This document shows, in pieces, positions 35,557 through 43,532 of a stretch of DNA of 64,000 nucleotides. A program made the translations under genes and the position numbers. The number at the start of each line of letters is the position of its first letter. Position 1 is the first letter of the stretch. Origin of the DNA: Janibacter sp. HTCC2649. GTDB lineage: Bacteria; Actinomycetota; Actinomycetes; Actinomycetales; Dermatophilaceae. The stretch covers positions 3,104,139 through 3,168,138 of the forward strand of contig NZ_CH672413.1 in the NCBI RefSeq assembly GCF_000152705.1. The letters are read 5' to 3'. The notes beneath the pieces were generated by a model. That model saw only the letters and a list, made by a program, of their open reading frames with translations, was not told the DNA's origin and searched no databases.

Positions 35557-36803
35557 CCCCACCTATCTGGGGCGGCGTGGCGTTCGAGGTGGCGTTCGGC
35601 TGCCCGGGCGGCGGGGTGGGAGAGCGCCGCTGCCGTCACGGCGATGACCGCGATGACAGCCCACCCAGCCGGCCCCCACGTCAGCGCCAGGAACGTGTAG
35701 AGCGCCGGAAAGATGATCGGCTCGATCTGGTACCCCAGACCCCACACGCCCTGGTAGTCACCGAGGCGACGCGGATCGGACAGCTCCGAGGTGAAGCCCC
35801 AGTCGGCCGCCGACTGCCACAGCTCGGCTCCGGTGATGGTGATGTGGCCGATCCAGATGAGCACGATCGAGACCCAGCCGATCGTCTCGTGGGTCACGCT
35901 GATGACGGCACAGGACAGGACGAAAGCCAGACCCGACAACCGCACCGCGCGCAATGACCCGTTGACGGTCTCCGCGCCACGTGAGGCCCGCACCTGCAGG
36001 AGCACGGCCAGCACGGTGTTGGTGCCGAACAGCCACGCGAGCAGGGCCCGAGGAGCGTCGGTCTGCTCGACGAGCCACAGCGGCACGACGACGTTGAGCA
36101 ACACTTGGTTGGACTGGAGCACGCCGTTGCAAAGTGCCAAGCCGACGAACCCAACGTTCTTGAGCGCGGCCGGCGAGACGTGCCCCTCTGCTCCCGAAGT
36201 CACGTGCGCCGTGCGCTGGATCGCGGGCAGGAACGAGACCATGACCGCGTTGACGACGAGCAGCCCGGCTGTGATGAGCGGGACGGCGATGATCGCCTCG
36301 CGGGTCCCGATGCCGAGCGCCACCCCAGCGGTCCCGGCCCCGAGTGTGTAGCCGACGTTGCGGGCCGCGCGCTGATACGCCATGGCTCGCACGCGGGTCT
36401 CGCGCGGGAAGACCTCGATGCGATAGACGTTGCGCGCCGAGCGACCTGCGTTCTCCACGCAGGCAAGCACCGCCAACAGCACGACGAACGCGACGAACCC
36501 ACTCGCGAGCGGCCACGCGAGATAGAGCAACGCCTCGACAGCGGCGCTCGCCACCCAGAGCTTCTTGGCTCCGACGACGTCCGTCAGTCGCCCGAGGGGC
36601 ATCGACAGGGCCAGCGTCACGGCCGCGGCAATCGACATCCCGAGCCCCACCTGCGCACCCGTGAGCCCCACGATCTGGGTGAAGAACACCGCGGTACCTG
36701 TGAGGAACGACCCCGTCGCGAACGCCGACAGCATGCTCTGCAACGCCAGGTCGCGCTCGAGTTTCGTCGGCGGAACGATCGACCGCCACCATCTGCTCAG
36801 CAC
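35490..36803 (-). CDS. MFS transporter with upstream palindromic operator
   Basis: A major facilitator of about 437 residues and 12 helices: AFATGSFLTGTAVFFTQIVGLTGAQVGLGMSIAAAV and the signature PLGRLTDVVGAKKLW in the first half, with weaker counterparts in the second. The frame can start at TTG 36818, but GTG 36803 is preferred because AGGGG lies 5 nt upstream. The promoter region holds the palindrome TCTTGACGTCAAGA (36823-36836), typical of MarR-type control, yet no regulator is adjacent. The 3' end overlaps dinB by 67 bp on the opposite strand. The substrate is unknown. Confidence 0.83.
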   Translation of the reverse strand: MLSRWWRSIVPPTKLERDLALQSMLSAFATGSFLTGTAVFFTQIVGLTGAQVGLGMSIAAAVTLALSMPLGRLTDVVGAKKLWVASAAVEALLYLAWPLASGFVAFVVLLAVLACVENAGRSARNVYRIEVFPRETRVRAMAYQRAARNVGYTLGAGTAGVALGIGTREAIIAVPLITAGLLVVNAVMVSFLPAIQRTAHVTSGAEGHVSPAALKNVGFVGLALCNGVLQSNQVLLNVVVPLWLVEQTDAPRALLAWLFGTNTVLAVLLQVRASRGAETVNGSLRAVRLSGLAFVLSCAVISVTHETIGWVSIVLIWIGHITITGAELWQSAADWGFTSELSDPRRLGDYQGVWGLGYQIEPIIFPALYTFLALTWGPAGWAVIAVIAVTAAALSHPAARAAERHLERHAAPDRWGHAGSPGSAAAGPPLPVVRGCT

Positions 36804-36819
36804 AGGTACCCCTCCCAAA

Positions 36820-36839
36820 GTGTCTTGACGTCAAGATAC
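36820..36839. promoter_or_regulatory. palindromic operator upstream of MFS gene
   Basis: The perfect 14-bp palindrome TCTTGACGTCAAGA (36823-36836) extends to an 18-of-20 match over 36820-36839. It ends 17-20 bp before the GTG start of the MFS gene on the minus strand. The form is typical of MarR-family operators; the regulator is not encoded next to it. Confidence 0.6.
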
Positions 36840-36876
36840 ATGTGGACCACTTCAGCCGCATCTCAATGTTCAGCGC

Positions 36877-36907
36877 TTGCCTTCAGGTCAACCTGAAGGT
36901 TCAGCAT
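36877..36907 (+). promoter_or_regulatory. MerR-type promoter with spacer palindrome
   Basis: The perfect palindrome CCTTCAGGTCAACCTGAAGG (36880-36899) lies between a TTGCCT -35 (36877-36882) and CAGCAT -10 (36902-36907) with an overlong 19-bp spacer, the layout of MerR/SoxR-regulated promoters. The ATG follows the -10 by 6 nt, so the mRNA would be leaderless. The nearest MerR gene is at 33942-34370; whether it acts here is unknown. Confidence 0.6.
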
Positions 36908-36913
36908 CGGACC

Positions 36914-37816
36914 ATGACGACTTCACCAGAGCACACCGACATCGCGATCATCGGCGGCGGCCCCGCAGGTCTCCAGGCCGCCCTCACTGCCGGCCGGGTC
37001 CGCCGGCAGGTCACCCTCTTCGACGACGGCACCTACCGCAACGCCACGGTGAGCCACATGCACAACGTGCTCACCCACGACGGCACGCCACCCGCAGACT
37101 TCCGCGCGGCAGCGCGAGCCGAGCTCACGGCATACGACACGGTTTCGGTTCGTGAAGAACGCGTCGAGACGATCGAGCGCGACGGCGACGCCTTCCGGCT
37201 CACCCTCAAGAGCGGTTCCGTCCTTTCGGCGTATGCCGTCGTGCTCGCCACCGGGGTCCGCGACGAGCTGCCGCTCATCCCGGGTCTGCAGGACGTGTGG
37301 GGAGACCTCGCGGCACAGTGCCCGTTCTGCCACGCGTTCGAGTTCGCGGGCAAGCGGATCGGCATCATCGGTGCGGCTGGGGCCGGCCACTACACCGCCC
37401 TGATGGGCCCGATCGCGGGCGAGTTCGTCGTCTTCGCCGAGGGCCAGGAACTGCCCGAGGGTGCGACCACCGACGCGCCGATCATCGAGGCGAGGATGAC
37501 GGGCATCGATCGCGTCGGTGACGGTTTGCGCGTCGCTCTCGACGACGGCTCGACGGAGGACGTGGCGGTGCTGTTCGTCGTCCCGACCCTGCACCAATCA
37601 GCCCCCTTTGCAACGCAACTGGGTCTCGAGCTCAACCCGTCGGGCGCTGTCCGCATTGACGAGTTCGGCCGCACGAATGTGCCCGGGGTGACGGCGGGTG
37701 GCGACCTCGCCCACCTCGCCGCATTCCCGATGCCGATGGCCTCCGTCGTCATGGCCACCGCCGCCGGGCAGATGGCCGGCCACTCCGCCATCGCCGGCCT
37801 GCTTGCCCGAAGCTGA
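36914..37816 (+). CDS. thioredoxin reductase-like FAD/NAD(P) oxidoreductase
   Basis: A 300-residue flavoprotein. The FAD site is IAIIGGGPAGLQAALTAGR; the redox disulfide is CPFCHAFEF (CxxC, about residues 136-139); the NAD(P) site is IGIIGAAGAGHY, with the usual GxGxxG altered to GAAGAG; the C-terminal FAD motif is TAGGDLAH. It is shorter than TrxB and related to the two-domain reductases that serve thiol or ferredoxin-type partners. The in-frame start at 36842 would include the operator, so the ATG at 36914 is chosen. Palindrome-controlled expression suggests a redox or xenobiotic response. Confidence 0.85.
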   Translation: MTTSPEHTDIAIIGGGPAGLQAALTAGRVRRQVTLFDDGTYRNATVSHMHNVLTHDGTPPADFRAAARAELTAYDTVSVREERVETIERDGDAFRLTLKSGSVLSAYAVVLATGVRDELPLIPGLQDVWGDLAAQCPFCHAFEFAGKRIGIIGAAGAGHYTALMGPIAGEFVVFAEGQELPEGATTDAPIIEARMTGIDRVGDGLRVALDDGSTEDVAVLFVVPTLHQSAPFATQLGLELNPSGAVRIDEFGRTNVPGVTAGGDLAHLAAFPMPMASVVMATAAGQMAGHSAIAGLLARS

Positions 37817-37858
37817 GTCGTGGGGCCCCGCGGGGTGGGCTGGGCGCAGACTGGTGTC

Positions 37859-38560
37859 ATGGCTGAGGTCCAACGCTTCGAGGTCGGTGGGGTGAGCCTG
37901 GCCGTGCGCGTGTGGACGTGCAGCCACCCGGTGCAGCGCGGCGTCGTCCTGCTGCCCGGCACCGGCCTGACAGCGGGGGACTGGGACGTCGTCGCGCAAG
38001 ACCTCTCGCAGGACCGAAACGTGTATGCCGTGGACCTGCGCGGCCACGGGGAGAGCGACTGGCCGGGCACCTACTCGATCGAGCTCATGGCCTCCGACGT
38101 CGAGGGCCTGTTGTCCCAGCTGGGTGAGGAGCTTGACCTCCTCGGCCACTCGCTCGGCGGACTGGTGGCCTGCCGGGTTGCGGCTCGCGGCAACGGGATT
38201 CGCAACGTCGTGCTCGAGGACGTCGGACTCATCCGCCCACGCCGGCCCTTGATGCCCTCTCGCCCGCGAACGGAGCTGCCCTTCGACTGGTCGATGGTCG
38301 AACAGGTGCGACCCGAGATCGACGCCCCGACGCCGGACTGGGCCGACGTGTTGCGTCGGATCGCCGTGCCCGTCCTGGCCATCGGCGGCGGGCCGAGGAG
38401 CTTCGTCCCGCAGGAGTGGGTGGCGGACCTGGTGCGCACGGTCCCGTCGGGCAGCCTCACCACCATCGACACCGGCCACGAGATCCATGCGACCAGGCCA
38501 ACGGAGTTCCTCGCCGCTGTCCGCAGATTCCTCGACGTCTCCGGGTCTCAGGCACCCTGA
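37859..38560 (+). CDS. alpha/beta hydrolase
   Basis: A 233-residue single-domain hydrolase: VVLLPGTGLTAGDWDVVAQDL, VDLRGHGESDWPGTY, the nucleophile elbow LLGHSLGGLVA (Ser about 99), an acid near IGGGPRSFVP and His in IDTGHEIHATRP. The cap domain is very short. A CAGACT box 6 nt before the ATG suggests a leaderless mRNA. It follows the reductase by 42 nt. The substrate cannot be named. Confidence 0.8.
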   Translation: MAEVQRFEVGGVSLAVRVWTCSHPVQRGVVLLPGTGLTAGDWDVVAQDLSQDRNVYAVDLRGHGESDWPGTYSIELMASDVEGLLSQLGEELDLLGHSLGGLVACRVAARGNGIRNVVLEDVGLIRPRRPLMPSRPRTELPFDWSMVEQVRPEIDAPTPDWADVLRRIAVPVLAIGGGPRSFVPQEWVADLVRTVPSGSLTTIDTGHEIHATRPTEFLAAVRRFLDVSGSQAP

Positions 38561-38619
38561 CTCGATATGCTCCGCTCGTCAGGTTGGGTCCGGTGGGGGC
38601 GACGGCGCGAGGGGTGTTC

Positions 38620-39915
38620 ATGAACGACGAGATGCGGGTCAGGGACATCCCTGCCGTTCTGGTGTCGGCGGCGCGGATCCTGCGCACCTACTGGGCGCCC
38701 TTCATCGTCATCGCCTGTCTCGGGCTCGCCGTGCGCAGCGGTGCGCTGTGGGTCGCGATCGTCGTCAGTGACCACAACGCCTTCATCGCCCAGCTCATCC
38801 TCATCATCGCGCCGCTCGGGTTCCTCCTGGCGATGATCGCGATGCTCTACATGACGCGTGGGTCATTGCCCAACGTCGCTGCGCTGTCTCATCGTGAGGC
38901 CCGCCAGGCGAGCACGGAGAAGCGCGAGATGCGCCTCGTTGACGTGGCAGTCTCGGTGCTGGTGCCGTTCCTCGCCGTCTACGTGTCGTACGGGCTGCTG
39001 CAGGAGGACCTCTACCGCTTCACCAACGAGGCCGCCTACGCCGAGTTCAACCAGTTCAGCATCGACAACCCGCCCGACTATGACTTCGCCGGCCGACTGG
39101 CGCTCTATGACTGGCAGATCGTCCTGGCCATCGTCGTCATCGCCTGGGTGCTGCGCTTCGCCCTGGGCAAGATCGAGAGCGTGACCCGCTTCCTGTGGCT
39201 CGCCTTCCTCGGAGCACTCGTCGAGGTCTACTACACCTCGCAGGTGGCACAGAAGGTCGCCGACTTCCGCGAGACCGGGATGTCGTGGGTCGAAAGCCGG
39301 CGGGCCTCGGACGTGGTGCTCGATCGCTACGACCAAGTCGTCTCATCACTCGGCCCGCTGGCCAATCCCGTCGATACCGTCACGACCTGGCTCTTCGGAC
39401 TGTTGGGAGCGATCGACGCGGTCGTCGTCGTTCCCCTTGCCTGGCTCACCGTGGGCGCTGTCGTGCTGGGGCACAAGCTCTCACCACCGGAGTCGCCGCA
39501 GAAGGCCCCGAACCCTCGCTGGGAGCGGATCCCCGCCCCGGTCCGTCGCTATGGTGGCGGGCTCGTGGGTGACGTCCGAGAGCGTTGGTCGGCGTTCTGG
39601 AACGGCCTGCGGATGATGGCCACAGCTGGCCTGCTGCCGATGCTGACCTTCTGTCTCGCCTTCCTCATCGTCATCCGCATCCCGTGGCTCGTGGGTCAGC
39701 TCCTGCGGCTGGCCATCGGCCCGATCGAGACCAAGACCTGGCTGGCCTTCTCGCCGATGGAAAAAGCCGTGGGCCTGGCCATCACGATGGTGCTCGCTGC
39801 AGCCTTGCTCGCGGCCGCCATCGACTGGCTGCTCGGCCCGAAGCTCGCAGCCGACCCTGCGGGCGACCCGTCGCCGGCGGATCGACGCGAGGTCAGCGCG
39901 GAAGTCGGAGCGTGA
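38620..39915 (+). CDS. polytopic membrane protein of unknown function (module with three anchored proteins)
   Basis: A 431-residue protein with about eight hydrophobic helices (for example residues 22-45, 53-75, 107-128, 160-182, 188-210, 250-285, 330-358, 380-405) and a charged central loop. I recognise no family. The segment RLVDVAVSVLVPFLAVYVSYG and the C-terminal Asp/Pro-rich cytoplasmic tail have no clear parallels. Its 3' end overlaps by 23 nt the end of a convergent three-gene operon of anchored extracytoplasmic proteins, which hints at a shared function. The ATG at 38620 is chosen, with GTG 38614 as the alternative. Confidence 0.7.
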   Translation: MNDEMRVRDIPAVLVSAARILRTYWAPFIVIACLGLAVRSGALWVAIVVSDHNAFIAQLILIIAPLGFLLAMIAMLYMTRGSLPNVAALSHREARQASTEKREMRLVDVAVSVLVPFLAVYVSYGLLQEDLYRFTNEAAYAEFNQFSIDNPPDYDFAGRLALYDWQIVLAIVVIAWVLRFALGKIESVTRFLWLAFLGALVEVYYTSQVAQKVADFRETGMSWVESRRASDVVLDRYDQVVSSLGPLANPVDTVTTWLFGLLGAIDAVVVVPLAWLTVGAVVLGHKLSPPESPQKAPNPRWERIPAPVRRYGGGLVGDVRERWSAFWNGLRMMATAGLLPMLTFCLAFLIVIRIPWLVGQLLRLAIGPIETKTWLAFSPMEKAVGLAITMVLAAALLAAAIDWLLGPKLAADPAGDPSPADRREVSAEVGA

Positions 39916-40570
39916 CGTAGTCCGGATACTCGAACGAGATCCGCATCTCGACGAACCTGGCATCCTCGGGGACGGCAACGGCGGGGGATGCCGACCACTC
40001 TCGTGGTCGGGGCTCCTCACCCTTGTCCACCACGCCGCGACGTTGTGTGGACACGATGGGGAGCGAGGGTCCCGGGGTCTCCTCGGGGACGCACACGGTC
40101 GTGGTCGGCCCGATGTCGTCAAAGATGGTTCCCACGCGGTACTCGCGACCCTGGTCGTCGATCAGTGTGAGGGCGCAGTTCTTGAGCGGCTGGGTCGGGT
40201 CCGCCGAGAAGTCGAGGTTGACGGTGCGTGCCACCATCCCGTCCTTGAGCGTGAAGTCGTCACCGAACTTCTGCGTGTATGCCGTGTCCGCACCTCCCAG
40301 GCCCACCAGCCTGACCGAGTACGCGCGGGTGGTGTCACCGTGGGCGTCGGTGTAGTTCTCGGAGACCTGCACCCAGGTGTTGGCATCGCCACTGGCGATC
40401 TCGTGGTGCAGGCCGGACTGGTACCAGAACACCGGTGCCCGGTAGCCGTTGGCTGCGAGCATCGCCACGATGGCGACCGGGACAGCTGCCATCCACCATC
40501 GGCTGGGTCGGCGAGGGCTCGGCGGTGGCGTGCTGCTCGGCTCGGTCGCGTCGATCGTGGGCGTCGTCAT
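39893..40570 (-). CDS. membrane-anchored hypothetical protein, third gene of triad
   Basis: A 225-residue protein: a Ser/Pro/Thr-rich cytoplasmic N terminus, one membrane helix (WWMAAVPVAIVAMLAANGY, about residues 26-44), then an exported domain of about 180 residues rich in beta strands, with a Cys pair (NCALTLID and TVCVPEE). There is no recognised domain. The ATG at 40570 overlaps the preceding gene's stop by 4 nt and has GGAGG 7 nt upstream. The size and layout match its two upstream partners, which suggests three related subunits or a duplicated design. Confidence 0.75.
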   Translation of the reverse strand: MTTPTIDATEPSSTPPPSPRRPSRWWMAAVPVAIVAMLAANGYRAPVFWYQSGLHHEIASGDANTWVQVSENYTDAHGDTTRAYSVRLVGLGGADTAYTQKFGDDFTLKDGMVARTVNLDFSADPTQPLKNCALTLIDDQGREYRVGTIFDDIGPTTTVCVPEETPGPSLPIVSTQRRGVVDKGEEPRPREWSASPAVAVPEDARFVEMRISFEYPDYVTLRLPR

Positions 40571-41169
40571 CGGCGGGCCTCCTGCGGCGTGAGCGGCCCG
40601 CTCTGCTTGACGTTGACGGCAGCGGTCAGCGCCCACAGACCGTCCACCTCGGATGCGGCGATGCCGAGGTCGATGTCGGCGAGGTCGTCACGGCGGAACT
40701 CCGACTCGTGCGACGTCCAGGGTCCGCGGGTCGCGATGAGCCGCGCACCCTCGAGCCCGTGCTTGGGGATGTCGAAGCAGAAGCTCGCGTAGGCGCGCAC
40801 CCCGGCCGACAGGTTGACGCTCTGCTCGCACTCCTGGGCGCGGGTGGACGGGATCCAGCGATGGTCCTTGGCATCGATGAGGAAGAAGCCGGCCATCGTC
40901 ACCGGTGCGCGCCCGGCGAGCAACTCGGTGTCGACGACGAGCCAGCGCCCGCCAGCCGCGGAGGCGGTCGGTGATCCCATGATGGTCGGGGTGACGTGGA
41001 CGTCAGTGACAGTGACGTCGGCGTAGTCCAGGGCTACCCGCTCATCGACCGCAGCGTGGTGCACGAAGGGCTTGTCGGCGCTCTCTTCGAGCGGCACGTG
41101 GTCGGTGATGAGGCGCCCCAGACCCATGGCAGCGATGACGAAGGCCCCCATGGCGATGGTGCGCCTCAT
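40567..41169 (-). CDS. membrane-anchored hypothetical protein, second gene of triad (DUF4352-like fold)
   Basis: A 200-residue protein: an N-terminal helix (TIAMGAFVIAAMGLGRLI), then an exported beta domain with RWLVVDTELLAGRAPVTMAGFFLIDAKDHRWIPS and two cysteines (QECEQSV, SFCFDIP), a pattern like the DUF4352 immunoglobulin-type fold. ATGA overlaps join it to both neighbours. The function is unknown. DUF4352-like domains commonly occur on actinobacterial surface lipoproteins, sometimes as immunity or binding proteins. Confidence 0.72.
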   Translation of the reverse strand: MRRTIAMGAFVIAAMGLGRLITDHVPLEESADKPFVHHAAVDERVALDYADVTVTDVHVTPTIMGSPTASAAGGRWLVVDTELLAGRAPVTMAGFFLIDAKDHRWIPSTRAQECEQSVNLSAGVRAYASFCFDIPKHGLEGARLIATRGPWTSHESEFRRDDLADIDLGIAASEVDGLWALTAAVNVKQSGPLTPQEARR

Positions 41170-41789
41170 GGCCGCCTCACGATGGGAAGGGTGCTCTCGC
41201 GATCGACCTCGCCCAGCCCGACCCAGGCGTTGGGATCGAGGGTCTGCTTGTCCTCCACACGGAACTCCGTGCGCTCCGTGGCGATGACGGCGGTCTCGTT
41301 CTCCCAGCGACCGGTCGTGGTGAACGTGATGGCCACCTGGTAGGTGATGCCCGGGTTGAACGACATGAGTTTGGTGGCGTCGTCGATGGAGTAGAGGTCA
41401 GGCCGGCCCGTGGTCTTGACGTCACCACCGCCCCTGGCGCGGATGTGACTGGTCAGGGCGCCGGCATACTCCGGACGATCGCCAGTCAGAGTGACCTCGG
41501 CGTCGAGGACGAGGAGGCGCTGAGGTGCTGAGGGCGTGATCGCCGGTGCGAGGTCGGGGATCTCCACGATCTTGTCGATGACGACCTTGTAGGGCCCGAC
41601 CATGATCGGCTGGTCGAGCGCCAGGGGTTCGGGGGCCGGCTCGGCCACTGCCGCCAGGCCACCGAAGGGCGCGCTGGCGAGCAGTGCTGCGGCGACCCCG
41701 CCTCCGACCTTCTGCGTCGTCGGGCGTCCCTTGACGAACGCGCCCGCTCGCCCCAGAACCCCGCGCCGCGCGCTGGTGACTTCCCCCAT
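41166..41789 (-). CDS. membrane-anchored hypothetical protein, first gene of triad
   Basis: A 207-residue protein with a basic N terminus, one hydrophobic segment (VGGGVAAALLASAPFGGLAAVAEPAP), then an exported beta-rich domain (QRLLVLDAEVTLTGDRPEYAGAL, TYQVAITFTTTGRWENETAVI). The motif layout parallels the next gene. A TAGAAT box (41797-41802 on this strand) 7 nt before the ATG gives a probable leaderless start and the promoter for the whole triad. No family is recognised. Confidence 0.72.
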   Translation of the reverse strand: MGEVTSARRGVLGRAGAFVKGRPTTQKVGGGVAAALLASAPFGGLAAVAEPAPEPLALDQPIMVGPYKVVIDKIVEIPDLAPAITPSAPQRLLVLDAEVTLTGDRPEYAGALTSHIRARGGGDVKTTGRPDLYSIDDATKLMSFNPGITYQVAITFTTTGRWENETAVIATERTEFRVEDKQTLDPNAWVGLGEVDRESTLPIVRRP

Positions 41790-41848
41790 GGGCGCGATTC
41801 TAGGGACTGTTGGGGCCAGTTGGGGCCACACCGGGCGAGGCGCTGGAG

Positions 41849-42286
41849 TCAGGCATCGCTGTGCTCGCCGATCATTCGCTGCAGGAGGTCGCGCAGGGTC
41901 GTGCGGTCGGCCCGGGAGAGCGCGGCCAAGGGTTCACGGGCGAAGTCGAGCGAGTCCCGCAGCTGCTCCGCCGTCCGGGTGCCGTCCGCGGTGGCCGCGG
42001 CGACCTTGACCCGGCGGTCGCTCGGGTCCGGCCGGCGCTCGACGAGGCCGCGAGCCTCGAGTCGGTCGACGATGCCGGTGACGTTGGACGGTTCGCAGCG
42101 CAGGGCCCGGGCGATCTGGCGCATGGGGAGCGGGTCGAGTGCGATGAGGGCGAGCACGCGCGCCTGGGCTCCGGTGAGCGAGTGCGTGGCTGCGGCCCGG
42201 TCGTACTCCTCGTGGTAGCGGGCCACGACGGACCCGATGAGGTCGACGACCTCATGGGTCAGTGGGTCGCGGGAGGCACGGGGCAT
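41849..42286 (-). CDS. MarR family transcriptional regulator
   Basis: A 145-residue MarR protein with HTH and wing segments LTGAQARVLALIALDPLPMRQIARALRCEPSNVTGIVDRLEARGLVERRPDPSDRRVKVAAATADG. It is divergent from the oxidoreductase gene at 42385, with an inverted repeat in the gap, so it probably represses that gene and itself. A TATCGT box (42293-42298 on this strand) 6 nt before the ATG suggests a leaderless mRNA. Confidence 0.9.
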   Translation of the reverse strand: MPRASRDPLTHEVVDLIGSVVARYHEEYDRAAATHSLTGAQARVLALIALDPLPMRQIARALRCEPSNVTGIVDRLEARGLVERRPDPSDRRVKVAAATADGTRTAEQLRDSLDFAREPLAALSRADRTTLRDLLQRMIGEHSDA

Positions 42287-42307
42287 GGGTCCACGATAGC
42301 CAGATAT

Positions 42308-42343
42308 TTGACAACATGAAACATCACGGAGGATGGTGTTTCA
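42308..42343. promoter_or_regulatory. inverted repeat and -35 box in marR/oxidoreductase gap
   Basis: TGAAACATCAC (42317-42327) and ATGGTGTTTCA (42333-42343) match at 9 of 11 positions around a 5-nt centre. A consensus TTGACA (42308-42313) lies just upstream; 18 bp later is GATGGT, a weak -10. The repeat would cover the spacer and -10, fitting repression by the divergent MarR protein. Confidence 0.5.
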
Positions 42344-42384
42344 CGTACTGAAGTATTTGCCGCACGTCTGAGGAGACCTTGCCC

Positions 42385-43404
42385 ATGTCTGCCGCCCTGC
42401 CCACGACCAGCCGTGAATGGCACCTCGTCGCCCGCCCCCACGGGTGGCCAACGGCGCAGGACTTCGCCCTGCGTGAGGCACCGGTGACCGCACCCGCGGA
42501 CGGCCGGGTGCTCGTGCGCAACCTGCACTTCTCGGTCGACCCCTACATGCGCGGCCGGATGAACGACGTGAAGTCCTACGCCCCGCCGTTCCAGCTGGAC
42601 CAGCCCATGGAGGGTGGTGCAGTCGGTGAGGTCATCGCTTCCGCAGCCGAGGGCATCGAGGTGGGCGACCACGTCCTGCACGGCCTCGGTTGGCGCGAGT
42701 ACGCCGACGTCGCCGGCTCGGCCGTCGTCAAGGTCGACCCTGCTGTCGCGCCGCTGTCCGCCTACCTGGGCGTTCTGGGGATGACGGGACTCACGGCATA
42801 CGCGGGTCTGCTCGACGTTGCGTCCTTCCAGCCCGGCGACGCAGTCTTCGTCTCGGGTGCTGCCGGTGCCGTCGGCAGCCAGGTGGGCCAGATCGCCCGG
42901 CTCAAGGGCGCCTCGCGGGTCATCGGCTCGGCCGGCTCCGACGAGAAGGTCGCTCTGCTCGTCGACGAGTACGGCTTCGACGCCGCGTTCAACTACAAGA
43001 ACGGTCCGGTGGCCGAGCAGCTGCGCGAGGCCGCACCCGACGGCATCGACGTCTACTTCGACAATGTCGGCGGCGAGCACCTCGAGGCGGCCATCGGCTC
43101 ACTCAAGGTCCACGGCCGCGCGGCCATCTGCGGGATGATTGCGCAGTACAACGCGACCGAACCGACTCCCGGCCCGCGCAACCTCGCCCTCGTCATCGGC
43201 AAGCGGCTGCGTCTGCAGGGCATGCTCGTCGGCGACCACTCGGCCCTCCAGCCGCAGTTCGTGCAGGAGGTTGGCGGGTGGCTGGCCTCGGGAGAGCTCA
43301 AGTACGCCGAGACCGCGATCGAGGGCATGGAGAACGGTGTCGAGGCGTTCCTCGGACTGCTCCGCGGTGAGAACACCGGCAAGATGATCGTCTCCCTCGG
43401 CTGA
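42385..43404 (+). CDS. NADP-dependent medium-chain oxidoreductase, CurA/leukotriene B4 dehydrogenase-like
   Basis: A 339-residue zinc-independent MDR reductase: LHFSVDPYMRGRMND, the coenzyme-binding motif VFVSGAAGAVGSQVGQIARLKGASRVIGSAGS, YFDNVGGEHLEAAI and CGMIAQYN are strongly typical of curcumin/2-alkenal reductases that reduce alpha,beta-unsaturated carbonyls with NADPH. The ATG at 42385 has AGGAGA 8 nt upstream. Probable MarR control fits induction by electrophiles or phenolics. Confidence 0.92.
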   Translation: MSAALPTTSREWHLVARPHGWPTAQDFALREAPVTAPADGRVLVRNLHFSVDPYMRGRMNDVKSYAPPFQLDQPMEGGAVGEVIASAAEGIEVGDHVLHGLGWREYADVAGSAVVKVDPAVAPLSAYLGVLGMTGLTAYAGLLDVASFQPGDAVFVSGAAGAVGSQVGQIARLKGASRVIGSAGSDEKVALLVDEYGFDAAFNYKNGPVAEQLREAAPDGIDVYFDNVGGEHLEAAIGSLKVHGRAAICGMIAQYNATEPTPGPRNLALVIGKRLRLQGMLVGDHSALQPQFVQEVGGWLASGELKYAETAIEGMENGVEAFLGLLRGENTGKMIVSLG

Positions 43405-43495
43405 TCCCGGCTCGTCTGGACGTCGATCGACTTGGCGCGGACGCCGATCGCGAGCCGCAATCCCTCCGGTGGCCGAAGTCCTTGCGCCGCCAGAA

Positions 43496-43526
43496 TGGAC
43501 CGTACGGTCCAGTGCGGCTCTAGACT
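43496..43526 (+). promoter_or_regulatory. TetR operator and leaderless promoter (autoregulation)
   Basis: The perfect 16-bp palindrome TGGACCGTACGGTCCA (43496-43511) covers the -35 region; a -10 TAGACT (43521-43526) is 6 nt before the tetR GTG. The same palindrome with one central change recurs at 45445-45460 before the beta-propeller gene. Confidence 0.75.
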
Positions 43527-43532
43527 GCCCAC

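Noticed and set aside
43405-43460. Possible terminator after the CurA-like gene (GGCTCG...CGAGCC with internal CGATCG repeats)
   Set aside because: The arms are short and interrupted, and pairing is weak compared with the other hairpins in the window.
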